DNA of 24,531 nucleotides from a virus, in IMG/VR virus record IMGVR_UViG_3300031329_000024, positions 1 through 24,531 of that record; one strand, given 5' to 3'. The translations under genes were made by a program, and so were the position numbers. The notes below the pieces were generated by a model. It saw nothing but the letters and a program-made list of their open reading frames with translations, was not told the origin of the DNA and did no database searches. Below, one piece after another: positions 1 to 12,300 of the stretch (positions are counted from its first letter, which is position 1; every line of letters starts with the position of its first letter).

Positions 1-1842
1 AATCATTTTTACCCAAGTGTAACCGTCTACTGATTTCTCAATTTCGTAATACTCAGCACCTGCCACTGGATCCCATGTCAATATGACTTCATGCCAAGTT
101 GCTCCAAAGAAAACTCCTGTGGGAAAGAATGCTGCAGAGAAATTCTCAGGAGCACTTAATACACCGTTAGGAATATCTTCTGCAATTGCAAGCTCCCCTG
201 ACCATGTAGTCCAATCACCACGTCTGCCTGCGCTTTTTGCTGCAACTCTGAGCCAGACTCTGCCATAACGCAACACCATCGTTTTGCTTGTGCCTGTCAC
301 TGCTGTATCAATTGTTTCAAATATAGTACCGTCACGTGAAGCCTCTACGATATAATTTGTAGCAGCGGGGACGGCATCCCATGAAAGCGTTACATTCAAA
401 GAAAATATATCATTTCCAGTCGTACTCACTACAACATTTGATGGGCGCGGCATTGGCACAATTGCAACAACATCTGACTCAATACCAGAACTCATCAGCA
501 CACCGTCTATGGTGTTTATGCGAAACACTACGCCTTCGTGTTCTACAGGGTATGAGACTGAAGTTTCAGTAGTATCTTCTACTACCAAAAATGTACCGTC
601 ACTTTGATCGGGATCAGTATATTTCATCGAAACTCTGTAACCAGAAGCACCGACAACAGCAGGCCATGAGACATACACCTGACTGCCTCTCAGATACATT
701 TCACTGGGCTGATGCTGTACTACGATTTCTGTTATTGGGGTTACTGTACCACTTTCAGAGTATGTTGCAAAGCTTGTTCTTGAAGGGATTACCAAGTTCG
801 ATCTTTTGATTTCTGCCCAAGGTGATATGCCTACTTCGCTACGACCTCTCACTCGATAAGCTCGCAAAGGATGCATTGTATCCAGTGAAAAAGTGCTCGT
901 TTGAAGGTTAGCTGCCACTACTTCCCACTCAGTATTGTCTAAGAAAGACATCTGCAGTTCGTAGTCAATCGCCCCTGTCACTAAAAACCAAGAAAGTATT
1001 GTACGGTAACCTCCTGTAAAAGAACCTCCTTGTATTGTCACTGCCGAGAATGGCTCAGGCGAGCGAAGTTGACCATCATCAGGCACAGTACCTCCTGCGC
1101 CAGGTATAGTAGACCATTCATTTGCGCTATACGATCTTATCAAAGCTCCTTGCAAGTAATATGCAGAAGCAGGCTGACCTCCATACTGAGGGTCATCGAT
1201 ATCCATTTTGTAAAATTCAGTGGCATAAGTGAGTTCATCAAAAACAGCATCCCATCCGCGATAGATTGCAGAGGCGTTATTTAAAAGACCTCCGCCTTTC
1301 TTATTCACAAACAGTCTGCAAAACCTCAGAAACTTTTCGTCTGTGTAAGGTTCTTGGTCAATGTCTGCGGTGACTATAAACGACACTTCTGAGCAACCTA
1401 ATACAGTCTGTATAGCAAGGATAGCATTCTTTTTACCGTAACTGCTGGGAAGCTTGTTGAAATTTTGATTGGGGTTTTCAGGGTCAAATACGTAGAATTC
1501 ATTTCCACTCCCACTGCCACCTTGATTGCCTATATTAAAGTCTCCAAACAAATTTGTGCCTGACAATTCTCCGAAAGCCTGTTCGGTTGCATTGGGTTGA
1601 GTTCCCAAAAAGTTTCTGTCTAAATGGAAATGTACAGGAATAGAATCAACACGTGTCTCTCCATAAATTTCGGGAACAGGTAAGTTAGAATTTGTAACTC
1701 GAATGTTTCGTATAGCAGCCTGCCGCTTAGCATCTTCTGCTTGTCTTCTGGCAGCTTGTTTGGCTTTTGCTCTTTGATCAACTTGGTATATGGTAGAAGC
1801 CATGAACAAGATAATCGTGAGTGGATTTACTGGACCGCCCAT
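1..1842 (-). CDS. J-like central tail-tip / host-specificity protein with FN3 repeats (partial, runs off left edge)
   Basis: The open frame runs from ATG at 1842 for 614 codons with no stop before the window edge, so the C-terminus is missing. The start is firm: AAGGAG lies six bases upstream, just after the stop of the preceding gene. The N-terminus has a hydrophobic stretch (about residues 8-20) and a charged Ala/Arg/Gln-rich helix (22-45). Then comes L-P-V-P-E-I-Y-G (54-61), which resembles the entry to gpJ-like tail proteins that attach to the hub. From about residue 262 onward I see three complete and one partial fibronectin type III-like repeats, marked by W-x-x-V-x-G-A-x-x-Y patterns (for example W-D-P-V-A-G-A-E-Y-Y near residue 590). 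In siphophages this last gene of the tail operon forms the tip that contacts the host receptor. Family assignment rests on position, N-terminal pattern and FN3 repeats; the receptor-binding end cannot be seen. Confidence 0.8.
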   Translation of the reverse strand, partial: MGGPVNPLTIILFMASTIYQVDQRAKAKQAARRQAEDAKRQAAIRNIRVTNSNLPVPEIYGETRVDSIPVHFHLDRNFLGTQPNATEQAFGELSGTNLFGDFNIGNQGGSGSGNEFYVFDPENPNQNFNKLPSSYGKKNAILAIQTVLGCSEVSFIVTADIDQEPYTDEKFLRFCRLFVNKKGGGLLNNASAIYRGWDAVFDELTYATEFYKMDIDDPQYGGQPASAYYLQGALIRSYSANEWSTIPGAGGTVPDDGQLRSPEPFSAVTIQGGSFTGGYRTILSWFLVTGAIDYELQMSFLDNTEWEVVAANLQTSTFSLDTMHPLRAYRVRGRSEVGISPWAEIKRSNLVIPSRTSFATYSESGTVTPITEIVVQHQPSEMYLRGSQVYVSWPAVVGASGYRVSMKYTDPDQSDGTFLVVEDTTETSVSYPVEHEGVVFRINTIDGVLMSSGIESDVVAIVPMPRPSNVVVSTTGNDIFSLNVTLSWDAVPAATNYIVEASRDGTIFETIDTAVTGTSKTMVLRYGRVWLRVAAKSAGRRGDWTTWSGELAIAEDIPNGVLSAPENFSAAFFPTGVFFGATWHEVILTWDPVAGAEYYEIEKSVDGYTWVKMI

Positions 1843-1844
1843 GG

Positions 1845-1850
1845 CGTTCT
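1845..1850 (-). promoter_or_regulatory. Ribosome binding site of the tail-tip gene
   Basis: On the minus strand AAGGAG sits six bases before the ATG at 1842 and directly follows the stop codon of the upstream tail hub gene. It fixes the start of the J-like gene. Confidence 0.75.
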
Positions 1851-1852
1851 CC

Positions 1853-2431
1853 TTAGTCGCTGTCTGAATCGCCCCACTTGAGAGTACGCTCGTCACTAGT
1901 ATCATGAGAGTATTCAAATGCGGTGTCTTTAGGGTTTATTCTTCGTTGGCTTGCATCACTTGTTGTACGATTTGTTACTTGCAACAATTTAGACAAAGGG
2001 CCAGTACATTTAAGACTTACAATAGACGCATCATCTTCAATACGCCAACCTGCGCTGCTGATGCGACCCCTGTAAATAACTAATCTGCTTGAGGTCATTT
2101 TTGCCTCAGGCATTGACAGGAAGCCCATTGTCACCAATACAGGGACACCTACGCTTTCTGTGTTGAGAATCTTTTTAAGGCTGCCTTCTGCATCTTCGAA
2201 CACTATATCAAAGATATCTCTGGAAACTTCAGCCAGTGCATTTGGAGGAGATACTGAGACCAGTCCTGCTGTATTCAGGTAAGTCTCTGCACCTTGTCCG
2301 CTTTCGTGAATTACATGTGTGCTGTGATCTGTTGCCAGCAATGGTGTATCGAAACCCAAGCGCACCATCACGAAAGGTGCCATATTACCTTTGGAAATCA
2401 ATTCAATAACTTCTTGAGTCGTTTCAAGCAT
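1853..2431 (-). CDS. Tail hub / tip assembly protein (DUF2163- or BR0599-like)
   Basis: 192 residues. The C-terminal third has the pattern R-T-T-S-D-A-S-Q-R-R-I-N-P-K-D-T-A-F-E-Y followed by K-W-G, which matches the conserved R-x-x-x-x-x-x-Q-R-x-x-P-x-D-x-x-F signature and K-W-G ending of tail proteins encoded just before the J-like tip protein. The middle (about 75-140) reads as beta strands (V-P-V-L-V-T-M-G-F, R-L-V-I-Y-R-G-R-I), as in baseplate or hub domains. It probably forms part of the ring or plug at the distal end of the tail tube and may help the tip protein dock. The start overlaps the end of the preceding gene by 34 bases, which suggests translational coupling. No enzyme motif was seen. 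Confidence 0.65.
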   Translation of the reverse strand: MLETTQEVIELISKGNMAPFVMVRLGFDTPLLATDHSTHVIHESGQGAETYLNTAGLVSVSPPNALAEVSRDIFDIVFEDAEGSLKKILNTESVGVPVLVTMGFLSMPEAKMTSSRLVIYRGRISSAGWRIEDDASIVSLKCTGPLSKLLQVTNRTTSDASQRRINPKDTAFEYSHDTSDERTLKWGDSDSD

Positions 2432-2775
2432 TTAGTTTCAATCCTATATAAAATAGAAGGGGAAGAGGAGTTCAGGTAAAACATCTGCCTGAACCCCAAT
2501 CGCGTTACATATTTGTGAGTGACAGTATTGCTGCAGAGTATATTGCAAAATACAATAGGGTACTCTTCTTCTTCTGCCATCTCCAAGATTACATCGAGGA
2601 AATCTCTGAAAACGCTTGCTGACCATTTGCGATAAATATTGTGCACCATGATCTTGCCATTAGTGCACTCCAAAGTTACGCTGAAGTCATCGTTCTCATA
2701 CGTCCTCAACAATTTTGAGTGTTGCATTTTGCATGATACCGTCTGTGTATTGAAAGCTGGAACTGTCTGCTTCAT
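2398..2775 (-). CDS. Small GNAT-like protein of the tail-tip cassette
   Basis: 125 residues if it begins at the ATG at 2775, which has AAGG six bases upstream; an internal ATG at 2727 (109 residues) is also possible. It overlaps the previous gene's end in another frame by 80 or 32 bases. The second half reads like the C-terminal half of a GNAT acetyltransferase: a helix (about 55-72), strand Y-P-I-V-F-C-N-I, then S-N-T-V-T-H-K-Y-V-T-R-L-G-F-R, the usual N-x-x-x-x-x-x-Y-x-x-x-G-F element that ends the GNAT fold. I see no clear R/Q-x-x-G-x-G/A acetyl-CoA loop, so it may have a structural role rather than catalytic activity. GNAT-like proteins are known in some phage virion modules. A short basic tail (K-C-L-K-R-L-K-K) ends the protein. 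Fold call moderate, function unknown. Confidence 0.55.
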   Translation of the reverse strand: MKQTVPAFNTQTVSCKMQHSKLLRTYENDDFSVTLECTNGKIMVHNIYRKWSASVFRDFLDVILEMAEEEEYPIVFCNILCSNTVTHKYVTRLGFRQMFYLNSSSPSILYRIETKCLKRLKKLLN

Positions 2776-3316
2776 TGAATACCTTGGCCACTACGTCAAA
2801 GAAATTGACTGGAGTGTTTGCAGGAACTCGCTGACGCAACGAAGGGAACACCCTCATCTCTGCAGAACCGTTTTCAGCTAATGTGTCAAAACTTTCGGTT
2901 ACTGCATACAACTTATGGTGATTGCCAAACGTTATAAAACGTCCAGCAGGATAACTTCTTGCCAAAAAGTGACTAATATTAATCGAAGAATCTCCGACTT
3001 CACCTTCGTCACTAACTGTCGGTGCTCCAATATTGCCGTAAATATCATTTTTGACGAAACCTATTTCTGTCCCAAGATGCTGCGGGACTGGAATGTCAAA
3101 CGAAGTGTGTAACCCCGTTCGCATCCAATGTCCCATCAGATCTGAGAAAAGTTTACTTTTGCCTGCATCTTTGAGAGTGATAAGTAACTCCCAACGCTGA
3201 GCATCTTTGTAAATAACTTTCCTCTTCAAATTCAGCGACTCGTTCATCAAGTAAGATTCGTTGCTTGTGATACTGATGGGGGTTACATACGGATACCCCA
3301 TAAACTTATAAATCAT
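2696..3316 (-). CDS. Distal tail protein (minor tail / Dit-like position)
   Basis: 206 residues, ATG overlapping the tape measure stop by four bases (ATGA), a common coupling arrangement. The sequence is beta-rich with no membrane segment. Visible features are an N-terminal strand pair, the segment K-R-K-V-I-Y-K-D-A-Q-R-W-E-L (about 32-45), a long central region with H-K-L-Y-A-V-T-E-S, and a C-terminal block F-P-S-L-R-Q-R-V-P-A-N-T. An element of the form P-x-L-R-x-x-V is frequent in proteins found right after the tape measure. By position it should cap the distal end of the tail tube and nucleate tail assembly, as gpM/gpL of lambda or Dit do. I cannot name the exact family; the call rests mainly on gene order. 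Confidence 0.6.
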   Translation of the reverse strand: MIYKFMGYPYVTPISITSNESYLMNESLNLKRKVIYKDAQRWELLITLKDAGKSKLFSDLMGHWMRTGLHTSFDIPVPQHLGTEIGFVKNDIYGNIGAPTVSDEGEVGDSSINISHFLARSYPAGRFITFGNHHKLYAVTESFDTLAENGSAEMRVFPSLRQRVPANTPVNFFDVVAKVFNEADSSSFQYTDGIMQNATLKIVEDV

Positions 3317-6300
3317 GACATCAACCTTTTCTCTCTGAAGTTGGAATAAACAATGCTGGAAATCTCACCACCTAGTTTAATGATTTCTTGCTTAGTCTGC
3401 CTAGACAAGTCGCCTGTGAGATTGAACTCATTTGTGACATGTATTGGTTGCGCACTCTTGGCAGGTTTGGAGTCAAGTACTGGTGCAGCTGCTGGCGTAA
3501 ATGCCATTAACTTGCTTGTACCTACCATCCCACCTTTGGCATACTTCTTGGCATTTCCGAAGTTGATATTATGCAGTAACTCGCGGTTAGCTTTAGTAGC
3601 CTTTGCATTTACTACATACTCTCCGTCAGATAACCATGTGGGTATGCTGTCTGATGTGCCTGTTCCTGGACCTGTGATTAAACCGCCTGTGGCTGCTGCT
3701 AATACTGGTGCTGCCGGAGCACCCAAGCCAAATACTGAGACTGCAGTTGTTGCCAAGCCCAACAATGCACCGATAGTGTCACCGTTTCGAGCAGCTGCAA
3801 AAGAACCTGCAAGACCGCCTATTGCCAAGACTATCTGCCCAGTTCCCATGTTGAAGATGTCACCCATTCCTTTGAAGCCTTCTGCAGTGACAGCAGTGTT
3901 TTGCAACAACGGTTTGGAGAATGCTCCTCCAAGGTCTGCTGTGTCACCGCCTGCTACATTGGCTTTGAAATCTTCACTAACTAATGCAGGAACTTCTGGA
4001 CTACCATACGAGTTAATATCAAACGCAGGTAATGGTGCAGAAAATTCACTGAACTCACGTTCACCTAAGCTGGCGGATAACCCCATTGGAACGTCTAGAC
4101 CGTTTGCCTGCAAGAACCCTTTCAATGCATTGACAAATTCAAGTGTCTGTAACTGTAACGCGCTTTGCAAAGCAGCGGTCTGAGTCACAAGACCTGCATT
4201 GAGATTGGCAGTGGGTCCAGACAAGTCAGGTAGTTTTTCTTCCGCTTCTTTTCCAAAGAAAGAACCGTCTGCAAATACGCTGCTGCCAATACCCTGCAAC
4301 AACTTCATCACAGCACCTTCTTCACCTATCAAGTTGTCAGTAAAACCTTCGATGAAAGTATTTATGATACTTCGAGTAAAATTATCAATCATGGATTTCA
4401 GGAAATCTTCAAAAGAACTTTCACCTGTAAACACATCAGACAAGCCGCTGGTGAAGTTGTCTTTGACACCCGTTGCAAAAGAAATACCTGCCTCTTTTAC
4501 CTTGACGAGTAACTCAAACTCTCGTGCCAGTGCTGCTTGCAAATCATCTGTGAGTTTCATTGCAGTCAGTTTAGCAGTACCTTGCAGTTTATTAGTATCT
4601 ACAGCCAAGAAAGTCTTTTCCATGGCATCAATTGACGTATATAAAGATTGCTGAATATTCTCAGGCAAACGTCTAAAGACATCTCTATCAAATCCTTCTA
4701 CACCAACTCTTGCCAAGCCTGCATTGAGCTTTTCAAACGTTTCACCATACTTCAAAAATACTGCAAACAGTTCGGACTCATTAGCTTTTCGTTTGAACTC
4801 ATTTACAACAAGTGCGGCAGACTCTTTATCAGCGTCTCCTGCATCTTCTGATTCAAGTATTCGCAAAGCAGCAGCATACTCTTGAGCTTGTTTGAAAGCG
4901 TTCTTGCGGAACTCTTCAGGCACATTAAGTAAGTCTTGCATACTGGCATTCAATGAAGGGAACGCAGTTTGCATGCTTTGTAATACTTCTGAAAACTTGC
5001 CCACCGAACCTCCGCTGTCTATGAACTTAGTTTCTTCAATGGTCTTTTTAGCGTTTTTGACAAAGTCTTCCAGCCCTTTTTCCATCTTGGCAATTTGCCC
5101 TTTCAGCGAAACTTTATTAGCAGTATCCGCAGGTTCTTTGTTATAACTTTTGGTGAGATCTGCCAAGTCAGCGACTCTTCTCTTGTAGTCTTCAAAGAAA
5201 CCTTCTGTAGAAAAATCTCGTAAAAGACTGAGACTCAGAGGTTCCATGGCCCCATTAATTGTCTTCTTCAAGACAGTCGCAATAGAGGTTTGCCATTCTT
5301 GCAAAGTGGCAGGTTCGATACCTTCAATCGAAAATACACTGGGTGATTTAAAGATGTCGAATACTGAGCTGCCATACCTTGACAATATCTCTTTGACTGC
5401 TTCAAAACCATCAGCTGAATTCCTGAATATACTGCGGAACTCTTCAATTTTTTCTTGAGTCATGCCGACCCAACCTTCTATACCTTTTCCAGCAGCATCT
5501 AAGTTACTGCGGGTGCTGGCAATACCTGCGCGTTCATCCAAGCCTGTATTCAATTGCAAAAGAGCTTCTTCGAGACGACTTTGAAGCAAAATTAACTGCT
5601 CATTAATAAGTCTCTTATCTTCTTTACTGGTTTCAGGTTTCAGAAAATTTGCCGACAACTGGTCGATTCTTTGACGAGTATCATCGATCTGGCGTATTAT
5701 GCCTTTCATCGGGAAGAACTTTTCGCTTCCCTTTTCTTCTGCTGTAAGCTTGGAGACATCGCCTTCTTTCAACTCACTCTTGACAGGAGCTTTTGCAATG
5801 ACGGTGTTCTTGGTAATTTCTTCGCTAACTGCACCTACTATTTTAGTAATAGGCTCTTTGATAGCATTACCTAGATTGTCGCCAAAACTCTTAGCAAGGT
5901 CTTTACCTGCCCCTAAAATGTCTGCCTTGGGAAGCTCGACCTTGGTAGGAGCGCCATCTGCCCACACTCTGCCTGCTTGTGCCTGTCCAGAATTTGCCAA
6001 AATTTCATCCAGAACATACCCGTATGAGGCGTTTGTAAACATCCCTGACTCAGGCATCAGTTCAGATTGAACTCCCACAGAACGCGACTGTATCACACTT
6101 TGTGTAAGCGCTTTCCAATCTTCTGGAGAAGCTTTTGAAACAAGTTCTGAACCTGTTATGGAGTCAACCAGTTTACGGATTTTCATCCAAACTGATACAC
6201 TGGCATTGAGCGCTGCACCAGATGCATTGTTTGTACCCTTCAAAGGTTCAGGTAAGAATATCTTAAGCTTATCTCTGAGAGCATCAAACATGGCAATTAT

Positions 6301-9300
6301 TACAGACATTCCTGTCACAAACCCACGTATACTTGATGCCAGAACTTCACGGACAGTTGTTAACCAGCCTTGCCATGTACTCAAGTCAGCTGCGACTATT
6401 GCATCCCAACTGGCGACCATGCGTATAGCTGCTTCGTCACTAACTCTGTTGACAGTCTCCATGGGTGTTTCCACACCTTTCCCAAACTCATCCCAGCCGA
6501 ACTGTCTCGGTGCGTCCTTCGCATCACTTACGATATTCGGAAACAAACCTACCAACAGAGCTGCTAATACCCCCAAGCCAAGCACAACTTTCAAACCCAA
6601 GCCTGTAACAATCATTGCTCCAAGTTTAAATAAGTTTCCTGCAACAAAGCTGAACAGTTTTTCTACAGCAACACTGAGAAGACTTATGGAACTCACAGCC
6701 GCAACTATTTGCACAATTATATTATCACTGAATTTGGAGAATACTCCTGACAATGCCAGACCCGTACCTACTGCTCCACCAATAACACTACCTGCACGAC
6801 CTGCTGAGTTTGTAAACCCTGCTTGTCTTGTAGCCAGTCTCTGCGCTTGCATTGCGTCTCTTCTTTCTAGAACTCTTACTCTACGATTTGCTGCTGCAAG
6901 TCTATCGTTACTATTGGCAACTGATTTACTTGCAAGAGTTTGTGAATCCAAAGCAGACTTCAACCGAGTCATGGCTGCGATATTCTTTTTACCATACTTG
7001 TCAAAATTACCATCTACAGCATTCTTTTTAACATTTACAGCACTATCAGTGACACCGTTGATGTTCATTGCCAACATCTGTGCAGTGACTCTATTGGCCG
7101 AAGCATTTAAAGTATTTGTCAAAGCTTTCGCTTGTGTCTTAGCTTGTTTTTCCATCAAGCTGGCTTGCAGTCGGGCATCTTGTACACTACCACCAGCAGA
7201 AATTCCCGCTATGTTTTTCAGCTTTTTGGACAAATTACTGAGACCTGTTGCGCTGAGATCAATTCCTTTGGTAAATCTTCCCAAACGTTCTGTCAGTGAA
7301 GGACTGCTGAACAGCTTGAAATAAGCTAATGCGCCTATAATGCTCAGGCCAAAATCTTGTATTGCCCACAGCCCAAATTGCAACATGTCATTTACTTTAC
7401 CGAAAACTTTTCTGAAAGCAGAAGAACTGTCTTGTAAGCTGTTATTCAAACTTTCCAATCTTTCTGCAGCAGCTTTTGCAACATTTCCCAAAGTCTCAAA
7501 TGGGTTAAACTCACCCAGACCTTGCAATACATCATCAAAAGATAGCTCAGATAGTGCAGTAAATATTTTGGCAGGCAGTATTATCAATGCTGCAAAACCT
7601 GATGTCAAGGCTGTTATTCCCTTCATCAAATTGCTGCCTGGATATACTGACAAAGCCAGCCAATTGAATGCTGTTGTCAAACCTACTATTACTGCACCTA
7701 TGATAAGTAAAGGTTTCAAGAAGATTGCACTTGCGCCCACTACAATTGCCAGTAATGAACGACTAATTAGTGAAAATGCAACTCCGCCTACAGTTGCCAA
7801 AGCGCTGGGTAACGCTACAAGTAAACCTGTTTTTAACACAAAGCTGAAAGTAGTTAATGCCTTACCTGCAGTCTCTGTTGCTCCGAGAATATTATCGACT
7901 GCTTTGCCAAAACCTTCTGTCTGAGTCAAGTAAAGACCTGCGCCAATTCCCAAGATACTACCTATTCCACTGGCAGCTCCGAAGAAATTGTTGCGACGTT
8001 CTTCTCTGTTGGTATTCAAACGAAAGTCTTCTGACTCTGCCAAGCTCAAACGTCTGCTGAGTTTCACAGAAGATTTTTGCAGGTTGACTAAGTCACCGTT
8101 ACTCTTTGCGATGCGTTGGTTGTAGCTTATCAGTTGATCAAACTGTTTGGAATTTCCTGCCAAAGTACCTTGACGAGTTGCTTTCTCCAATGCTGCAGGT
8201 GTGATGTTGATACCTGCTTTGCGATTAGTTGAGACCAGTGAATTGGTCAAAGACTCACGATTTGTCAATAACTTCTGACGAGTTGCTTCAAGATCTTTTA
8301 TACTGCGATTGTTACCGCTCTCTAAGTCACGGATGTTCAATAAAGCACTGTCATTGCCTTTTCTTTGAATCCCTTCCGAAAAACCTTTGATCAAATCAAA
8401 AGGAGCTTTTGCAACACCTCCCAACAATCTTGTAAAGCTTTCTCTTATCGGTTGAAAGGCAAGACCTATTCTGGCTGCCAATAGTATACCCAGTTCAAGA
8501 GGCATTGTTGTAAAGAAACCTGCAAACAAAGACAGCACTGTGGAAAATGCTCTACCCAATACTGTAGTCAAGCTTTGTGCCACACCGTCATCAATGAATG
8601 CTGCTGCAATGGTTAATGCCAAGATTTTCTTGAACAGTACCAAAGCTCCTCCGCCAACTGTTTTAAAGCTCAATCCCAGCGTAATTGCTGCACCAAATGC
8701 TGCCAATACTGCTTTAGACAACCCATCTTGAAATTCTTTGGGAATTGCCATAAACTGCTCATACAAGAAAGGGCGATACTCATTGAAACGCTGTTGCCCT
8801 ACGCCTCCAAAAGAACCTTCTTGCATTCCCGCATAATCTAATTGTTTACCATTTATGCTGTCTACACTTGTCAGAGTTTTGTTGATATCAGACACCCCAA
8901 AGAACTGAGTCCATCTACGACCTTGTTCTGAAGTGAGAGCATCGCCTAATGCTTCAACAAGTCCTTCTTTAAAACCTTCTGCAATACCTAGGTAAAGGTC
9001 TTTGAAACCCTGCACGATATTCTTCAAAGAGAACGTCTGAAAGAGTGTCACAAAGTAACCGAAGACTATGCCGAGACCGCTAGTAAATGCACCTACAAAA
9101 GCGCTACCACCTGATGATGAAAATAGGCTGGAAATTGACTTACCTACTGTCTCACCAAAGCTGCCTATTTCAGACAACGCTGTTCCAATTTGCTGAAAAG
9201 TTTCTTGGAACCCATCACCTACTTTTTTCAAAGCAGTGTCAAAACCATCAGTGTTGAAGTTTGTATTAAAAAGACTGTCGAACAAACTTTTTACAGCAGT

Positions 9301-12300
9301 GATAGTGTCGCCACTGGCTTCCATCAGACCATCTAATGCAAATCCGCTGCTCATGCTTGGACTAAACAAGTCTCCAAAACTACTGGCAAGTTCACTAATT
9401 TGCACTTGCAGACGTGTGATTGTGGTGACATCAAACAAAGGATCCAGTGAAAGGTCGAAAGAACCGAACAGTCCAAATATTCCTTTGAAAGACTTAACTA
9501 CCGCATCAAATGTACCTGACATTGCACTTACGAACTTTTCTGATTTGGAATCATTAAAAAGTTTGTCAAAGAAATCAGGCAACTCTTCTGCAGCTTCTTT
9601 ACCAGCACTGACTATATTATCTAAACCGTCAAGAACATCTGCTGTCTTGATATTCAATTCTAGCGGAGTCCCAAGAATGTTACTCGCTTTCTGCTTAAAT
9701 TCTGCAATCTTTTCGTCTGTAAATCCAAATGCTTCTGAACCAGTTGAGAACGTAGCTTTTGCCAAATCTTTCAAAAGACCTAACTGTACATTTTTAACTT
9801 GACGCAAAGCCCTGTCAGAGTTGTCTACGAACCCATCGACAATGATACCGAAGTCTCTTACAAGCTGCAAACCTGTACCTGTAGTTACGATTGTGGCTTC
9901 CACAGTATTGTTTGCAAATTCTGACTCCGCAGAGTTTCTTACTTGAGCAATCTTGGCTTTCAAGTCTGATGCAGACAACATTTTGTCAAGAAGAGTATCC
10001 CCTTGAGTGTTGCTGTAAATGTCTTTGATAATATCCAGTGAACTTATCTTGACACTGTCTAATGTACCCAATGCCTTTTGACGTTCAGCAATCAACTTTG
10101 AATTGGTTGAAGTCCACAACTTGACGAACTCTCCAATATCTTTGCGATTCACATCTATGTTGAAAGAACTGAATATGTTGGCGCTGTCACCACTGTAATT
10201 TCCCAACAAAGCCATGTTGGATACAATACCGTCCAAACGTCTGGCGGCTTCTTCTCCAAAGAAGTTTTCAACACTCTGAACTTCGGTTACGCCACGTTTG
10301 TATTGCATAATTGCAGCACCAAACTTCAAACTGTTACCTACAAGACTGTCTGCCAATCTATTGGCAATGTCTGTAGATGTCAATTTCGTCAGGTCACTGG
10401 TCATGCCCAGCACTTCATTGGTAAGTGAGAAAATATCTTTCAGCCGAGAAGCACCGTCTGCAGCACCGTCAAAACTTGCATTACCAGCAACTTTCTCCAA
10501 CAGTTCACTGTAAACGCGGACTTCATCAATCGTGCCTTGCAAGCTTCCAAAACTGAGATTATTATCTGCCGCAATTAACTTGAGAGCATCAATGACTGAG
10601 CCTACACTGGCTGCTGCTGACTTAGAACCGTTTTCAATATCTTTGAATAGTGAAATGACCACTTCATTTGTTAACAAGTTTTGTGAACCTGCCAAGTCAG
10701 CAATTTTGCCTTTGAGAATTGCAACAGACTCTGTCAGAGTGGAGCCGAAATTCTGAACAAGGTTGCCGCCGAAAGTTTCCGCACTCTTCTCAATCTGATC
10801 AAAGCTGGATACCAGTTGAGCCGAATTTCGTTGAGCACTGTTTCGCACAGTTGCGTCTAAAGCTCTACTGCCACTCTCTACACCATAAGATGCAGTTTGG
10901 AAGCTGGCGACTTGAAACCTTGAGTAGTCTGTTGTTGCTGCTGACAGTAAGACTTGTATTGCTCTTGTGTCTGCATTTTTATCAAGAAGTAAGTTTTCCA
11001 ACAGTTTAAAGACTTTAGAATCGCCTTCAAACATTTGACGCGCACGTTCCAACAGTTCTTCACTGCTGGCATTTTCAAAGAACGGTGCAAGCTGACCTAC
11101 GCCACTTTGCAATCCTTCTGAGATAGTCCCGACATAGCTTTCTATCACTTCTGCAAAGTCTGAACTTTTGGCACGAATATCTTCGATACCTATCTTGTCT
11201 AAAAAGCTCTCAAATTGCTTTCTGACAAATGCTGCACCTTCTTCAACATTGGCAGTATCGCCGTTGAGAAGCTCTGCGTATGTGCTTGTTATGACATTGC
11301 GCAATTGTGCAGGGAATCTTTCCATTCCCAGTTCATCACCTATTCCACTGAAAAGGCCCAGTGCTGCAGGGTTACGGAAAGTTTTGAATAACTGATGACT
11401 GGAAAGTTTAGTCATCAATTCACTGAGAGTCTGAGCATCAGATATTGAGCTTATGAAAAAGCTTACATCTTTGCTACCCCCACCGAGTGAGTTAAGTTGA
11501 GCAAGAGTGTCAATAATACTTTCTGGACGAAAAGCTTTGAACAGCGCTTTACTGGTATCACCTACTCCTCCGATTGCTTTGCTCAAATTTGTCAAAGCAG
11601 CATCCATGTTATTGCGTTCTACATCATAGACGAATCTGTTGAAATTGTCACGCACTGATGTCAGCCCATCGACAACACCATTGAAGACTCCAAATTCCAC
11701 ACGTATGCCTGCGAAACTCAGTAAAGTATTTCGGATGTCTACAAACAGAAGTTTCATCTTAAATACGTTTAAGTCTATTTTGTAAGCAATCATGTCAGTA
11801 GACGCGGCAATACTGTCTGCCCAGTCTTTTATAATGCCTGGCAACCCACCTCTGTCTCCTGTGAAATTTTCGGAAATCTCTGAGAAGAGTATATTTATTG
11901 ATGTGCCGAGATTTTTGAAAGCTCGTGAGAATGTAAAATTGATCTTCTCAAAACTTTCGTTTATCTTGTCACTTTGCTTGAGCATGCCATTGACTACACG
12001 TGAGTATGTCAACCGTCCCAGCTCAGCTTCTTTGCGTAAAGTTTCAAAAGGAATGCCCATACCTTCGGCAAGTTGTAATGCCAAGTATTGCGAGCCTTCA
12101 AGTACTGCTCGAAGTTCTTCACCTGCTAAACGGTTTGAACCCAAGCCTTGACCTAATTGAATAATTACACTATTTGCTTCTTGTGCGCTTGCACCTGATA
12201 TTGCCAGTGACTTCGAAACATTCTGAGTGAATTTGGCAGTTTGACTTTGAGAAACGTTGAAACGCTTACCTGCCAGTGCTACTTTGGAATAAATGTTTGC

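Noticed and set aside
83-1284. Several short plus-strand frames at the left edge
   Set aside because: The minus strand holds one open frame through the whole stretch with fibronectin type III patterns and a strong ribosome binding site; the plus-strand frames are short, unrelated and antisense to it.
3353-4183. 276-codon plus-strand open frame
   Set aside because: Antisense to the conserved tape measure C-terminus; Pro/Ala/Asn-rich composition typical of a shadow frame.
6158-7324. 388-codon plus-strand open frame inside the tape measure region
   Set aside because: It lies fully antisense to the tape measure, is low in complexity (Ala/Leu/Ser/Thr/Pro), resembles no protein I know and arises from the codon bias of the minus-strand gene.
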